A stretch of DNA of 64,000 nt from Burkholderia singularis (GCF_900176645.1 NZ_FXAN01000013.1:62001-126000), one strand, 5' to 3'; shown: positions 25,563 through 37,765, counted from the stretch's first letter. Notes: generated by a model from the letters alone, not told the origin. Program-made: numbers and translations.

Positions 25563-25949
25563 TTACGTCCAGGTCTGCGTCGGCACGTGATCGCGGCTGC
25601 CCTTGATCTTGTTATGCTCGTCGACGAACACCAGGTCGGGTTTCCAGCCCGCTTTCAATTCCGCGTCGTCGATCATCGCAAACGCCGCGATGATGACGAG
25701 GTCGCCCAGCTGCGCGCGGCGCGCGGCCGAGCCGTTCAGCGAGATCATCCCGCTGCCGCGCTCGCCCTTGATCGCGTAGGTCGAGAAGCGCTCGCCGTTG
25801 TTGATGTTCCAGATGTCGATCCGCTCGTTTTCGACGATGTTCGCGGCTTCGAGCAGATCTTCGTCGATCGCGCATGAGCCTTCGTAATGCAGTTCGCAAT
25901 GCGTGACTGCCGCGCGGTGGATCTTCGATTTCAGCATGTGGCGCTGCAT
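25563..25949 (-). CDS. panD: Aspartate 1-decarboxylase
   Basis: PanD makes beta-alanine from aspartate for pantothenate. The 128-residue proenzyme carries the self-cleavage site YEGSC (Gly24-Ser25), where serine becomes the pyruvoyl cofactor. Lys9 in MLKSKI and the segment [18 protein letters not shown] are also typical. The open frame goes on upstream to 26162, but an AGGAG site points to ATG 25947-25949. panC lies 55 bp upstream on the same strand, so the two pantothenate genes are probably co-transcribed. Confidence 0.96.
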   Translation of the reverse strand: MQRHMLKSKIHRAAVTHCELHYEGSCAIDEDLLEAANIVENERIDIWNINNGERFSTYAIKGERGSGMISLNGSAARRAQLGDLVIIAAFAMIDDAELKAGWKPDLVFVDEHNKIKGSRDHVPTQTWT

Positions 25950-26004
25950 GGTGGCTCCTGGGTGCAACTCGCTCAATATAACGTCGGGTTCGCGCAGACG
26001 CGCG

Positions 26005-27421
<1,417 letters not shown>

Positions 27422-28297
27422 TCAGGCGGGCAGATACGCGAGCCGCACGTAGATCGGCGCGAACGGCTCGGCTTGCGTGATTTCGACGAGCGATTCGCGC
27501 GCGAGTTCGAGCATCGCGATGAAGTTGACGACGACGACGGGCACGCCGCGCGACGTATCGAACAGATCGGCGAATTCCATGAAGCGCGCGTTCTGCAGCT
27601 TGCGCAGGATAAGGCTCATATGCTCGCGCACCGACAGCTCCTCGCGCGAAATTTTATGGTGCTGAACGAGCTTCGCGCGTTTGAGCACATCGGCCCATGC
27701 GGCGCGCAGGTCGTCGGCGTTCACGTCGGGAAAGCGCGGCGTGATGCTCTGCTCGATGTACACCTCGGCGCGCAGGAAATCGCGGCCGAGCTGCGGGAGC
27801 TGGTCGAGACGTTGCGCGGCGAGCTTCATCTGCTCGTATTCGAGCAGGCGCCGCACGAGTTCGGCGCGCGGGTCCTCCGCTTCCTCGCCGGTGTCCGCCT
27901 TCTTCACCGGCAGCAGCATGCGCGACTTGATCTCGATCAGCATCGCCGCCATCAGCAGATATTCGGCCGCGAGTTCGAGATTCGATTCGCGGATCTGGTC
28001 GACATAGCCGAGATATTGCGCGGTGACTTCCGCCATCGGGATGTCGAGCACGTTGAAATTCTGCTTGCGGATCAGGTACAGCAGCAGGTCGAGCGGGCCT
28101 TCGAACGTCTCGAGAAAGACTTCGAGCGCGTCGGGCGGGATGTACAGATCCTGCGGCAGCTTGAAGAGCGGCTCGCCGTACAGGCGCGCGAACGCCGCGA
28201 CGCCGTCGACCGTGTCCGGCGTCGAATCGGCGCCCGCGTGCGCGGCGAGCGCGTCTTCGGGCGGCGCGCCCGCGCTGGCCTCGTCGGCGGCGCTCAC
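27422..28297 (-). CDS. scpA: Segregation and condensation protein A
   Basis: ScpA is the kleisin subunit of the SMC-ScpAB condensin that organises the chromosome in the cytoplasm. The 291 residues show the kleisin N-domain FEGPLDLLLYLIRKQNFNVLDIP (about residues 65-87), then LEYEQMKLAAQRLDQLP and a C-terminal winged helix. An acidic alanine-rich lead of about 45 residues precedes the domain. The order scpA-panC-panD is conserved in relatives. The DUF3460 gene precedes it by only 4 bp and is likely co-transcribed. Confidence 0.94.
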   Translation of the reverse strand: MSAADEASAGAPPEDALAAHAGADSTPDTVDGVAAFARLYGEPLFKLPQDLYIPPDALEVFLETFEGPLDLLLYLIRKQNFNVLDIPMAEVTAQYLGYVDQIRESNLELAAEYLLMAAMLIEIKSRMLLPVKKADTGEEAEDPRAELVRRLLEYEQMKLAAQRLDQLPQLGRDFLRAEVYIEQSITPRFPDVNADDLRAAWADVLKRAKLVQHHKISREELSVREHMSLILRKLQNARFMEFADLFDTSRGVPVVVVNFIAMLELARESLVEITQAEPFAPIYVRLAYLPA

Positions 28298-28301
28298 GGC
28301 G

Positions 28302-28490
28302 TCAGAAGTTTTGATAGTAGACGTAAGGGGTCTGTTGCACGCGCGATTGCTGCTGCTCGGCGCGCTCGTCGAGATCGATCGGCTGCTTGTCCCACAGGAG
28401 CGCGCGCCCCTTGCGCTGCTCTTCTTCGAGCGTCGGCTTTTGCTGCTTCAACTGATTCAGGAATTGCGTGATGTCGGACTGGTACGGCAT
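28302..28490 (-). CDS. DUF3460 family small protein
   Basis: A 62-residue protein, MPYQSDITQFLNQLKQQKP at the start and WDKQPIDLDE in the middle, matching the DUF3460 family of betaproteobacteria; its function is unknown. It is hydrophilic, Gln-rich and without membrane segments. I start at ATG 28488-28490; an upstream in-frame ATG (28508) would add six residues not usual for the family. It is 4 bp from scpA, so a functional or merely transcriptional link is likely. Confidence 0.83.
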   Translation of the reverse strand: MPYQSDITQFLNQLKQQKPTLEEEQRKGRALLWDKQPIDLDERAEQQQSRVQQTPYVYYQNF

Positions 28491-28718
28491 GGCTGGCTTT
28501 CCGTTCAAGGCAGGCGTTCAAGGCGGGCAGGTGCCGGCGAATACGTTCGGTCGAATTCTACCGCAACGTGGGGAACGGTCGGCGGCAAAACGGCGTCGAA
28601 AGCGCGGCCGCCGCATTTCGTGATGCGGTGCAACGCGGCCTGTCATACGGTTCGCGGGCGCTGCAGTGTGGTCAAATGGCGGTGGTCCGAAGAAACATTC
28701 TTGTCACGGAGGTCATGT

Positions 28719-30575
28719 TTGGCTGGGCGGGTATCACGGCAGCAAGCGCTCGCGCGCGCCGCACGCGGCGTGCCGGGGTGGGATTTCGCAGAGCCCGCCG
28801 GCGGCGGCCTCGCGCTTCGTTTCGCGCCGCGTCCGCTTGCGCGGCTCGGTTTGCGGGTGTTTTTCGCCGGCTGCGCGAGCGTGTCTTTCGCCATGCCGGC
28901 TTGCGCGAAATACACAGTCGAAATCGATGCGCCGCGCTCGGTCAAAAGTTTGCTCAAGCAGCATCTCGACCTTGCCCGTTTCGCGAAACGCGACGACCTG
29001 AGCGAGGATCAGTTCGAATTCCTCGTGACGGCCGCGCCGCAGCAAGTGCGCGATCTCACGGCGACGGCCGGCTATTTTTCGCCCGTGGTGCGTACCGACG
29101 TGCGCACCACGGACGGCAAGCGCAAGGTGACGGTGGCGGTCGATCCGGGGCCGCAGACGAGCGTGTCGGCGGTCGATCTGACATTTGCCGGGCCCGTCGA
29201 ACAAGAAGACCCGAAGCAGGAGGCGGCGGCGCGCGGGGCGTTTTCGCTGAAACCGGGCGATGCGTTCACGCAATCCGGCTGGGACGACGCGAAGCAGGCA
29301 GCGCTCACGCAGTTGCAGTCGCGCCGTTATCTCGGCGCGAAGATCGCGTCGTCCGAAGCACGGATCGATCCGCGCACGCGCAGCGCGAAGCTCGCGGTGA
29401 CATTCGACAGCGGCCCGACGTTTACGCTTGGCGAGCTGGACGTGTCCGGTGTGCGCCGCTATCCCGAGAAGATCGTGCGCAACGTGAATCCGCTCGCGGC
29501 CGGCGAGATTTACGATGCGAGGCGCATCGCCGAGCTGCAGCGGCAGGTGCAGAACACGCCGTATTACGCGAGCGTGGCGATCGACGTGTCGAGCGACGTG
29601 GAGCATCCGCAGCATTCGCCGGTCCACGTGAAGGTCAGCGAATATCCGTACAACAACGTGCGCGGCGGGATTGGCTACGCGACCGACACGGGCCCGCATG
29701 TTCAAGGCTCGTACACGTACCTGAACACGTTCGGCGCCGCGTGGCCGCTGTCGTTTTCGGGGCGGGTCGACCAGATCCAGCAGTACGGGCAGATCCAGCT
29801 GTCGATGCCGCCGGGCGCGCGCGGATGGACGAACAGCGCACTCGCGTCGTACACGAACACCAACGTGTCGGACACGCGGATCTACAGCGCGCGGGCGGGC
29901 CTGCAACGCACCCGCAACGGCCAGTTCATCGATTATTCGTATTCGCTGATGTTCTACCAGGACCGGCTCGACCGCAACGGCGCCAGCCCGACCACGAGCC
30001 GCGCGCTCGTGCCGCAGTGGGCATGGACGCGGCGCAACGTCGACGATCCGCTGTTTCCGCGCTCGGGCAACCTGTTGCACGCGGAGGCGGGCTTCGCGGT
30101 GAAGGGCGTGCTCACCGACCAGACGTTCATCCGCGGCTACGCGCGCGGCCAGCAATACGTGCCGATCGGCAAGCGCGACCTGTTCGTGTTCCGCGCGGAG
30201 CTGGGCGGCGTGTTTACGAGCGGCAGCTCGTCCGGCGTGCCGGCGTCGCTGCTGTTTCGCGCGGGCGGCTCGAACTCGGTGCGCGGCTATGGCTATCAGA
30301 GCATCGGCAACACCGTCAACGGCTCGACGCTGCCGACCAAATATCTGATGACGGGCACGGCCGAATATCAGCATTGGTTCAACCGCGACTGGGGCGCCGC
30401 GACGTTCTTCGACATCGGCACCGCCACCGACGCATGGGGCGAGAAGGTGTTCTATCCGGGCGCGGGCGTCGGCGTGCGCTGGCGCAGCCCGGTCGGCCCA
30501 GTCAATTTCGATCTCGCATATGGGCTGAAAAACAAGAGCGTGCGTCCGTATTTGACGCTTGGCATCGCATTCTGA
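28719..30575 (+). CDS. tamA: Outer-membrane translocation/assembly module TamA (Omp85 family)
   Basis: TamA is an Omp85-type barrel that with TamB helps insert outer-membrane proteins or move lipids. After a hydrophobic signal ending at about PACA and the mature start KYTVEID come POTRA repeats (LGELDVSGVRRYPEKIV) and a 16-strand barrel with the late RGYGYQSIG motif. The start is uncertain: a well-placed GGAGG precedes TTG 28719 in this frame, an ATG four bases before it is in a wrong frame, and GTG 28770 is another option. From 28719 the length is 618 residues. tamB follows after 14 bp. Confidence 0.9.
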   Translation: MAGRVSRQQALARAARGVPGWDFAEPAGGGLALRFAPRPLARLGLRVFFAGCASVSFAMPACAKYTVEIDAPRSVKSLLKQHLDLARFAKRDDLSEDQFEFLVTAAPQQVRDLTATAGYFSPVVRTDVRTTDGKRKVTVAVDPGPQTSVSAVDLTFAGPVEQEDPKQEAAARGAFSLKPGDAFTQSGWDDAKQAALTQLQSRRYLGAKIASSEARIDPRTRSAKLAVTFDSGPTFTLGELDVSGVRRYPEKIVRNVNPLAAGEIYDARRIAELQRQVQNTPYYASVAIDVSSDVEHPQHSPVHVKVSEYPYNNVRGGIGYATDTGPHVQGSYTYLNTFGAAWPLSFSGRVDQIQQYGQIQLSMPPGARGWTNSALASYTNTNVSDTRIYSARAGLQRTRNGQFIDYSYSLMFYQDRLDRNGASPTTSRALVPQWAWTRRNVDDPLFPRSGNLLHAEAGFAVKGVLTDQTFIRGYARGQQYVPIGKRDLFVFRAELGGVFTSGSSSGVPASLLFRAGGSNSVRGYGYQSIGNTVNGSTLPTKYLMTGTAEYQHWFNRDWGAATFFDIGTATDAWGEKVFYPGAGVGVRWRSPVGPVNFDLAYGLKNKSVRPYLTLGIAF

Positions 30576-30589
30576 TTTTTTGATTTCGC

Positions 30590-33500
30590 ATGACGAAGGA
30601 CGTGTCCGAACCGACCCCCGACCACGCGCCGAGCGGCGCTCCAGCCGGCTCGACGCCCGACGCGCAAACGCCCGACGGCGGCGGCCCGCGCGCGCCGCGG
30701 CCGAAGCGCTCGCGCGCGCGCCGCGCGTGCGCCGCGCTCGGCTGGACGGCACTCGTCGCGCTTGCGCTCGTCGTCGCGGCGGGGGGGGCGCTCGTTGCCG
30801 CCGCGACGACGCAGCGCGGCACGCAGCTTGCGTGGCACGCGGCCGTGAAGCTGCTCGGCGGGCGCCTGTCGGGCACGCTCGACGGCGGCGCGCTTGCCAC
30901 CGGCGTGAGGCTGTCGCATTTCGCGTGGACGAGTCCGGACGGCTCGGGCACCGAAGTGCGGATCGACCGGATCGCGGGCCGCTGGGCGCTCACGCGCGCA
31001 CCGTTGCGGCTCGCGATCGCGTCGCTGCGCGCGGGCACGATCGACGTGCGGATCGCGCCGTCGCCGCCGTCGCCCGCCTCCACGCCGCGCGATCTGCGCC
31101 TGCCGCTGCAACTCGCGATCGACGATCTGCGCTTCGACAAGCTGTTGATCCACGATGCCGGCTCGACGACCGAACTGAATCGGCTGATCCTGCGCGGCAG
31201 GAGCGACGGCCGCATCCACGACGCGACGCTCGAGCGCCTCGATACGCCGTTCGGCGCGCTGAGCGCGCGGGCCCGGCTCGACGGCGTGCGGCCGTTTCCG
31301 ATCGACGGCGATGCAACTTACGCCGGCAAGCTCGCGGGCGAACCGGTGGATGCGCGCGCACGCGTGTCGGGCTCGCTCGAGGCGCTCGTCGCCGAGCTTG
31401 ACGCATCGGGCATGAAGCTCGCGGGGCGCGCGCATGTCGAAGCCGCGCCGTTCGCCGACGTGCCGCTCAAGCGCGCGAGCGCCGTGTTCGATCACGTGAA
31501 CCCGCGCGCGCTGTCGCCGGGCGCGCCCGTTGCCGATCTCGCGGTGCGGGCCCAGCTCGAGCCCGCGACGCCCGATCCGAAGGCGCCGAACGCGTTTGTC
31601 GTCGCCGGGCCGGTGTCAATCGTCAATGCGAAGCCCGGCACGCTCGGCGACGGCCTGCTGCCGCTCGTCGATGCGCACGCGAAGGTGCGGCTCGACGCGA
31701 ATGCGCAGCGCATCGACGCGCTTGCCGTGCGCACGATCCGCGACGGCAGCGTGACAGGCGGCGGCGCGCTCGCGCACGGCCGCGGGCGGTTCGATCTGAA
31801 GGTCGCGAATCTCGATCTGAACGCGTTCGTCGCCGCGCTCAGGCCGATGCGGCTCGCGGGGCCGGTCGGCGTCGCGCTCGAACCCGGCAAGCAGAACGTC
31901 GATTTCGATCTCGCCGACGCGAAGCTCGCGCTCGGCGCCAAGGCGAAGGTCGCGCTCGACGCACGGCAGACCACGATTTCCGATGCGCGCGTGACGGCCG
32001 GCAAGGGGCGCGTCGAACTTGCGGGCGTGCTCAAGCACGATGCGCGCTCCACGTACGATCTGAAGGCGAAGCTCGTCGATTTCGATCCGCTCGCGCTCGC
32101 CGCGGCTGGCTCGGCATCGGGAGCCAAGCGTGGCGGCAGCGGCGGCGCGCACGGGTCGAATCCGGCTGCGGGCGCGCCTGCGCGCGAGGCGGGGCGCGGC
32201 AGCCGGCCCGTACAGGCCGCGGCCGGCCCGCGCGCGGGCCACGCGCGCGTGAACGGCACGCTTGCCGCGACCGGCGCGCTTGCGCCCGGCTTCTCGACGA
32301 AAGCGCAGTTCAAGCTCGGCGATAGCGTCTACGACGGTTTGCCGATGACGGGCGAGGGCACGGTGCAGGTGGCGGGCGAGCGCATCCTGCCGAGCAACGC
32401 GAATCTGTCGATCGCGGGCAACCAGGTCGATCTGCGCGGCAGCTTCGGCGCGCCGGGCGACCGGCTGCGCTTCGACGTCGACGCGCCGCAGCTCGATCGT
32501 CTCGGCTTCGGCCTCGCCGGCCTCGTGCGGGCGCACGGCGATCTCACGGGTTCGTTCGCACACCCGAACGTGAGCGCGGAGTACACGGCAAGCGGCGTCG
32601 TGTTCGGTTCGAACCGGATCGGCGCGGCGCAGGGCCGCGTGGACATCCGCGACGGCGCGCAAGGCGCACTCGTGTTGAGCGCCGACGCAAGCGATCTCGC
32701 ATTCGGCGGCATCGGCCTGAAGACACTGTCCGCGCGCCTCAATGGCACGCGCGCGAAGCACACGTTCGATGCGGCCGCGCTCGGCAATGCGGACGGCCGT
32801 GCGATCAACTTCACCGTCGCGGCCAACGGGGGCCTCGTCGATACGCGCGACGGCGTGCGCTGGGACGGCACCGTCACGCGCTTGTCGAACCGCGGCACGC
32901 CGTCGGTGTCGCTCGACGCGCCGGTCACGGTGTCGGCGGGCGCGCAGCGCGTGATGCTGTCCGCGGCGAAGCTGTCGATCGAGGGCGCGCTGCTCGATCT
33001 GAAGTCGTTCGCGCTCGAGCGCGGCCGGCTGCGCACGGCCGGCTCGATTACCAATCTGTCGGTTGCGCGCGCGCTCGAAATCCGCGCGGAGCTGACGGGC
33101 CAGCGCTCGCCGTTGCGTACCGATTTGATCCTTGACGGCGATTGGGATATCGCGCTCGCCGACGCCGCATCCGGGCATCTGCAGATCAAGCGCAGGAGCG
33201 GCGACGTGACGCTCGAAACCGGCCGGGGGATCGCGGCGCTCGGCATTGCCGATCTATCGGCGCGCGCGGCGTTCGCGCCGGGCAACCGGCTCAACGTGAC
33301 GGCGCATGCGCAGGCCACCCGGATCGGCACGCTCGATGCGAACGCCGCGGTGCCTTTCGCGCTGCGCGACGGCGTGTTCGGCATCGCGCAGGACGCCCCG
33401 CTCGCAGGCCGCATCGATGCCGATATTCCCGCGCTCAAGGTCACGGGTGGACTGTTCGGGCCGAGCTATCTGCTCGACGGGCGCGCGTCGCTCAGGCTCA

Positions 33501-34723
33501 CGCTTGCCGGCACGCCGGCCAAGCCGAATCTGTCGGGCATGCTTACCGGCGACAACCTGTCGGCCACGCTCGTCGATCAGGGCGTGCAGTTGAAGGACGG
33601 GATCGTGCGCGTGAAGCTGACCGAGAATCTCGTCGAGTTCCAGCAGGTGGAGTTTCATGGCGGCAACGGCACGCTGCGCGCGCTCGGCCGCGTGCGGCTC
33701 GACGGCAGCGAACCCGATCTGACGGCGAGCATCGTCGCCGACAAGCTCGAGCTGTTCGCGGCGCCGGACCGCAAGCTGTCGCTGTCGGGCAATGCGACCG
33801 TCGGAAACGACGCGCCGCGCGGCGGCATCGCGATCAACGGCAAGTTCGCCGTCGATCATGCGCTGTTCGACTTGCCGGAGGCCGCCGCGCCCCATCTGTC
33901 CGACGACGTGGTGATCGTGCGGCCGGGCAGCATCGAGCGCGGCGACGTGAAGTCCGGCACCGCGGCGGCGAAGTCCGTAGCGGCGTCCGACAAGCGCGCG
34001 CCGTCGCTCGCGCCGCGCGCGAACATCGACATTTCGCTCGGCGACGATTTCCGCTTCAAGGGGCACGGCGCGGACTTGAGGCTGCGCGGCACGGTCACGG
34101 TGATGAGCGCGCCCGGCGCGCCGCTGCGCGCGGTCGGCAACGTGCGCGTGACCGAGGGCTCGACCTATACGTCGTTCGGCCGCAAGCTCGCGATCGAGAA
34201 CGGTTTTTTCACGTTCAACGGGCCGGTGTCGAACCCGGGCATCAACATTCTCGCGATGCGCCGCAATCAGGAGGTCGAGGCGGGCGTGCAGGTGACGGGC
34301 ACGGTGCAGTCGCCGAGCGTGAAACTCGTGTCGGAGCCGAACGTGACGGACAACGAGAAGTTGTCATGGTTGTTGTTCGGCCACGGCACCGATCAGGGCA
34401 ACAACCTCGGCCAGCAAAACGCGATGACGACGGCGCTCGCGCTGCTCGGCAGCGCGACTGGCAAGCGCGTCGCGCAGAGCGTCGGGCTCGACGAAATCTC
34501 GATCGGGCGCAGCGACGTCGGTCTGACCGATCCTCAAGTGGTGCAGATCTCGAAGGCGATCAACGAACGCTTCGTGCTCGGTTACGAGCAGGGGCTCCAG
34601 TCGGCGAGCAATGCGTTCAAGGTGACGATCAACCTGACGCGTTTCTGGGCGGTGTCCGCTTACGGCGGCACGTTCCAGGGTGTCGATCTGAACTACACGC
34701 GGCGTTTTGATCGATGGTGGTGA
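30590..34723 (+). CDS. tamB: Translocation/assembly module protein TamB
   Basis: A 1377-residue AsmA-like envelope protein. It has one N-terminal membrane anchor (about residues 49-71), preceded by a Pro/Ala-rich cytoplasmic lead, then a very long periplasmic beta-taco of repeated strands, and the C-terminal TamB (DUF490) domain with ENGFFTFNGPVSNPGINILA and WLLFGHGTD. It bridges the inner membrane and TamA. A low-complexity Gly/Ala/Arg insert lies near residues 505-545. It follows tamA by 14 bp and ends at a clear terminator. Confidence 0.94.
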   Translation: MTKDVSEPTPDHAPSGAPAGSTPDAQTPDGGGPRAPRPKRSRARRACAALGWTALVALALVVAAGGALVAAATTQRGTQLAWHAAVKLLGGRLSGTLDGGALATGVRLSHFAWTSPDGSGTEVRIDRIAGRWALTRAPLRLAIASLRAGTIDVRIAPSPPSPASTPRDLRLPLQLAIDDLRFDKLLIHDAGSTTELNRLILRGRSDGRIHDATLERLDTPFGALSARARLDGVRPFPIDGDATYAGKLAGEPVDARARVSGSLEALVAELDASGMKLAGRAHVEAAPFADVPLKRASAVFDHVNPRALSPGAPVADLAVRAQLEPATPDPKAPNAFVVAGPVSIVNAKPGTLGDGLLPLVDAHAKVRLDANAQRIDALAVRTIRDGSVTGGGALAHGRGRFDLKVANLDLNAFVAALRPMRLAGPVGVALEPGKQNVDFDLADAKLALGAKAKVALDARQTTISDARVTAGKGRVELAGVLKHDARSTYDLKAKLVDFDPLALAAAGSASGAKRGGSGGAHGSNPAAGAPAREAGRGSRPVQAAAGPRAGHARVNGTLAATGALAPGFSTKAQFKLGDSVYDGLPMTGEGTVQVAGERILPSNANLSIAGNQVDLRGSFGAPGDRLRFDVDAPQLDRLGFGLAGLVRAHGDLTGSFAHPNVSAEYTASGVVFGSNRIGAAQGRVDIRDGAQGALVLSADASDLAFGGIGLKTLSARLNGTRAKHTFDAAALGNADGRAINFTVAANGGLVDTRDGVRWDGTVTRLSNRGTPSVSLDAPVTVSAGAQRVMLSAAKLSIEGALLDLKSFALERGRLRTAGSITNLSVARALEIRAELTGQRSPLRTDLILDGDWDIALADAASGHLQIKRRSGDVTLETGRGIAALGIADLSARAAFAPGNRLNVTAHAQATRIGTLDANAAVPFALRDGVFGIAQDAPLAGRIDADIPALKVTGGLFGPSYLLDGRASLRLTLAGTPAKPNLSGMLTGDNLSATLVDQGVQLKDGIVRVKLTENLVEFQQVEFHGGNGTLRALGRVRLDGSEPDLTASIVADKLELFAAPDRKLSLSGNATVGNDAPRGGIAINGKFAVDHALFDLPEAAAPHLSDDVVIVRPGSIERGDVKSGTAAAKSVAASDKRAPSLAPRANIDISLGDDFRFKGHGADLRLRGTVTVMSAPGAPLRAVGNVRVTEGSTYTSFGRKLAIENGFFTFNGPVSNPGINILAMRRNQEVEAGVQVTGTVQSPSVKLVSEPNVTDNEKLSWLLFGHGTDQGNNLGQQNAMTTALALLGSATGKRVAQSVGLDEISIGRSDVGLTDPQVVQISKAINERFVLGYEQGLQSASNAFKVTINLTRFWAVSAYGGTFQGVDLNYTRRFDRWW

Positions 34724-34803
34724 TGGCGCGCTTAGGTAATCGAGCCGCGTCGATCCATGACGAAGACGCAACGTTGCGCGCCGACGCGTAAGAGAAAAGC
34801 GCG

Positions 34804-34834
34804 AAGGGCCGCGCAAACGCGGCCCTTCTTTTTC
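34804..34834 (+). terminator. Terminator between tamB and metG
   Basis: A perfect 10-bp stem (34804-34813 with 34818-34827, loop CAAA) followed by CTTTTTC on the plus strand. Upstream A residues give a weaker T tract on the minus strand, so it may serve the converging metG transcript as well. Confidence 0.85.
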
Positions 34835-34868
34835 GTTTCCGACGCGGCGGCGCGGCCGCCGCCGACGC

Positions 34869-37016
34869 TCAACTCACGCGCATGCCAGGCTTCGCGCCGC
34901 TATGCGGCTCGAGGATATAGAGGCCCGGCTCGGCCTTCTCGTCGGCCGCCGACGCGGCGAGCACCATCCCTTCGGACACGCCGAACTTCATCTTGCGCGG
35001 CGCGAGATTCGCGACCATCACCGTCAGCTTGCCGACGAGATCCTCCGGCCGGTACGCGGACTTGATCCCGGAGAACACGTTGCGGGTTTTTTCCTCGCCG
35101 ACGTCGAGCGTGAGGCGCAGCAGCTTGTCCGAGCCGTCGACCGCCTCGCACGCGACGATCTTCGCGATCCGCAGATCGATTTTCGCGAAATCGTCGATCG
35201 CGATGAACGGCGATGCGTCGCCGGCGGACGCGGTTTTGGCGTCCGTCGCGTCTTTTCCGCCCTTCGCGCCCTTCGCGCCTGCAGCGCTCGCTGCCGCGTT
35301 GGCGCCGTCCAGCGATCCGCGGTTCGCGGCGAGCAGCGCATCGATCTGCTTCGGATCGACGCGCGTCATCAGGTGCTGATACGCGCGGATCGGCTGCGCC
35401 GACGACAGCGGCTTGTCCGCGTCGGCCCACGCAAGCGGTGCGATGCCGAAGAACGCCTCGACATTTTCCGCGACGCGCGGCAGCACCGGCTTGAGCGCAA
35501 GCGACAACAGCCGGAACGCTTCGAGGCTCACGCTGCAAGTCTCGTGCAGTGCGACGGCGTTCGCCGGGTCCTTCGCGAGATCCCACGGTTTCGCGGTATC
35601 GACATAGCTGTTGACCGCGTCGGCAAGCTCCATCGTCTGGCGCAGCGCACGGCCGTACTCGCGTGCCTCGTAGTGCGCGGCGATGTGAGGAATCGCCGCG
35701 CGCAGCGTTGCGACGAGCGGATGATTCATCGCGCTGTCCTGCACGCGCCCATCGAAGCGCTTGATCAGGAAGCCCGCCGCGCGGCTCGCGATGTTCACGT
35801 ATTTGCCGACGAGATCGCTGTTCACGCGCGCCTGGAAATCCTCGAGGTTCAGGTCGAGATCTTCCATCGTCGCGTTGAGTTTCGCCGCGAAGTAGTAGCG
35901 CAGCCATTCGGGGTTCAGGCCCGTGTCGATGTAGCTTTGCGCGGTGATGAACGTGCCGCGCGACTTCGACATCTTCGCGCCGTCGACCGTCAGGAAGCCG
36001 TGCGCGAACACGTTGGTCGGCGTGCGGTAGCCGGAGAATTCGAGCATCGCGGGCCAGAACAGCGTGTGGAAATACAGGATGTCCTTGCCGATGAAATGGT
36101 ACTGCTCGGCCGTCGCGCCCTTGCTCACCCACGCGTCGAAATCGATGCCGCGCTGCGCGCACAGATGCTTGAAGCTCGCGTAGTAGCCGACGGGCGCGTC
36201 GAGCCACACGTAGAAGTACTTGCCGGGCGCGCCGGGAATCTCGAAGCCGAAGTACGGCGCGTCGCGCGAGATGTCCCAGTCGGCGAGCTTCGCGTCGCCC
36301 GCCTCGCCGAGCCATTCGCGCATCTTGTTGATCGCCTCGGGTTGCGCGAGCCCGCTTACCCATTTGCGCAGGAACGCCTCGCAGCGCGGATCGGACAGGC
36401 TGAAGAAGTGATGAGTGGAACGCTTGCGCACGGGCGTCGCGCCCGAGACGACCGAGTACGGATTCAGCAGTTCCGTCGGCTGATAGGTGCTGCCGCATAC
36501 TTCGCAGCTATCGCCGTATTGATCCTTCGCGTGGCACTTCGGGCATTCGCCCTTGATGAAGCGATCCGGCAGGAACATTTCCTTGACGGGATCGTATGCC
36601 TGCTCGATTTCGCGCTCGGCGATCAGGCCCGCGTCTTTCAATGCAAGATAAATCTTCTCGCTGAGTTCGCGGTTTTCTTGCGAATCGGTCGTGTAGAAAT
36701 TGTCGAACGAGATCGCGAAGCTGTCGAGATCGCGCTTGTGCTCTTGCCACGCGCGTTCGATCAGTTGCTTCGGCGTGACGCCCGCCTTCTCCGCGCTCAG
36801 CATGATGGGCGTGCCGTGCGTGTCGTCCGCGCCGATGTAGTACACCTCGTGGCCGTGCATTCGCAGCGCCCGCACCCAGATGTCGGTCTGGATGTACTCG
36901 ACGAAATGGCCGAGGTGGAGTTGCCCGTTCGCATAGGGCAGCGCGGACGTGACGAGGATCTGGCGGCGGCGTTGCGGCGCGCCGGCCTGCACGGAAGTGA
37001 GATCGGATGCGGACAT
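34869..37016 (-). CDS. metG: Methionyl-tRNA synthetase
   Basis: MetG charges tRNA-Met in the cytosol. The 715-residue protein has the class I HIGH motif as HLGH (residues 34-37), a zinc knuckle with CPKC and CEVC pairs (about residues 155-170), KMSKS at about residue 349, and a C-terminal EMAP/tRNA-binding OB-fold domain (last 110 residues, DLRIAKIV and [11 protein letters not shown]). An Ala/Gly/Lys-rich linker precedes that domain. I start at ATG 37014-37016; the open frame continues to 37289 only as a GC artefact. Confidence 0.97.
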   Translation of the reverse strand: MSASDLTSVQAGAPQRRRQILVTSALPYANGQLHLGHFVEYIQTDIWVRALRMHGHEVYYIGADDTHGTPIMLSAEKAGVTPKQLIERAWQEHKRDLDSFAISFDNFYTTDSQENRELSEKIYLALKDAGLIAEREIEQAYDPVKEMFLPDRFIKGECPKCHAKDQYGDSCEVCGSTYQPTELLNPYSVVSGATPVRKRSTHHFFSLSDPRCEAFLRKWVSGLAQPEAINKMREWLGEAGDAKLADWDISRDAPYFGFEIPGAPGKYFYVWLDAPVGYYASFKHLCAQRGIDFDAWVSKGATAEQYHFIGKDILYFHTLFWPAMLEFSGYRTPTNVFAHGFLTVDGAKMSKSRGTFITAQSYIDTGLNPEWLRYYFAAKLNATMEDLDLNLEDFQARVNSDLVGKYVNIASRAAGFLIKRFDGRVQDSAMNHPLVATLRAAIPHIAAHYEAREYGRALRQTMELADAVNSYVDTAKPWDLAKDPANAVALHETCSVSLEAFRLLSLALKPVLPRVAENVEAFFGIAPLAWADADKPLSSAQPIRAYQHLMTRVDPKQIDALLAANRGSLDGANAAASAAGAKGAKGGKDATDAKTASAGDASPFIAIDDFAKIDLRIAKIVACEAVDGSDKLLRLTLDVGEEKTRNVFSGIKSAYRPEDLVGKLTVMVANLAPRKMKFGVSEGMVLAASAADEKAEPGLYILEPHSGAKPGMRVS

Positions 37017-37736
37017 AGGGGGCTGTAAAAGGACTGCGAGGAAAACGTCGGGAAGCAGCGATTCTAGCAGGGTGGCGGCCGGTGTATCGCGGGCTGCGCG
37101 CGGCGTGGCGGCGGCGGAGGAGGGCGCGCGGGCCGACTTTGGCGCGCAGTCTCGGCTTGGTGGCCTGGCAGGGCGGTTGGCGGGAGCCGGGAGCGGATAC
37201 CGGCGCGCCGCATCCGGCGGCCGGCGTGCGAGCCCGTTGCGGATACGGGCGATGCCATGTCCTGGCGTTCTGACGAGATCGAATGGCATATCGGCTGCGA
37301 TCGGATTCTAATCGGAAGACGATCCGAAACACGCCCGTGTTCGGCGTTTGGTTCAGGTGCCGGCGTTCAATGCCCGGGCCGGTGCCGATTTCATTCAGAG
37401 GCGACGCATAAGCGACGGGGCGCGGTAGATCGCAATCGATCGATAGAAAGGGTTGAAAGAGACGCAATAGTCGGTTGGAACGAACCGCCCGGAGCGAACC
37501 GCCATTGAGCAGCGCAGGGCTGACCGCACACCGCCATGCGCTTACGAAACGTAATGAAGCGCGTAATAAAGCGGGGCGACGTCGGCGCCGGACAGCCGAT
37601 GTGTGATGGAAGCGGAAAAGCGGGACGAATGCTGGAAGGCAGCGCCGGTTCGGCGGTACCCGCACGGCTGCGCCGGCTCTCCGGCACCGCGCGGGCCGAG
37701 CGGCGGACCGCCGTAGGCACGGCGAAAACGGCAGAC
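37017..37736. other. Long intergenic region upstream of metG
   Basis: About 720 bp with no convincing gene on either strand; all frames are arginine-rich and lack ribosome sites. It should hold the metG promoter on the minus strand. The far end meets the terminator of the OmpA-like lipoprotein gene, which is read toward metG. Confidence 0.45.
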
Positions 37737-37765
37737 AAAAAAAACCGGGGCGAATGCGGCCCCGG
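37737..37765 (-). terminator. Intrinsic terminator of the OmpA-like gene
   Basis: A 7-bp GC stem (37745-37751 with 37759-37765) followed on the minus strand by eight T residues (complement of 37737-37744). It lies about 170 bp past the lipoprotein stop codon, so the transcript has an unusually long 3' leader or carries a small RNA. Confidence 0.8.

Noticed and set aside
28568-28770. ATG 28715 with a strong ribosome site as the tamA start.
   Set aside because: Its frame gives an Arg-rich product; TamA lies in another frame.
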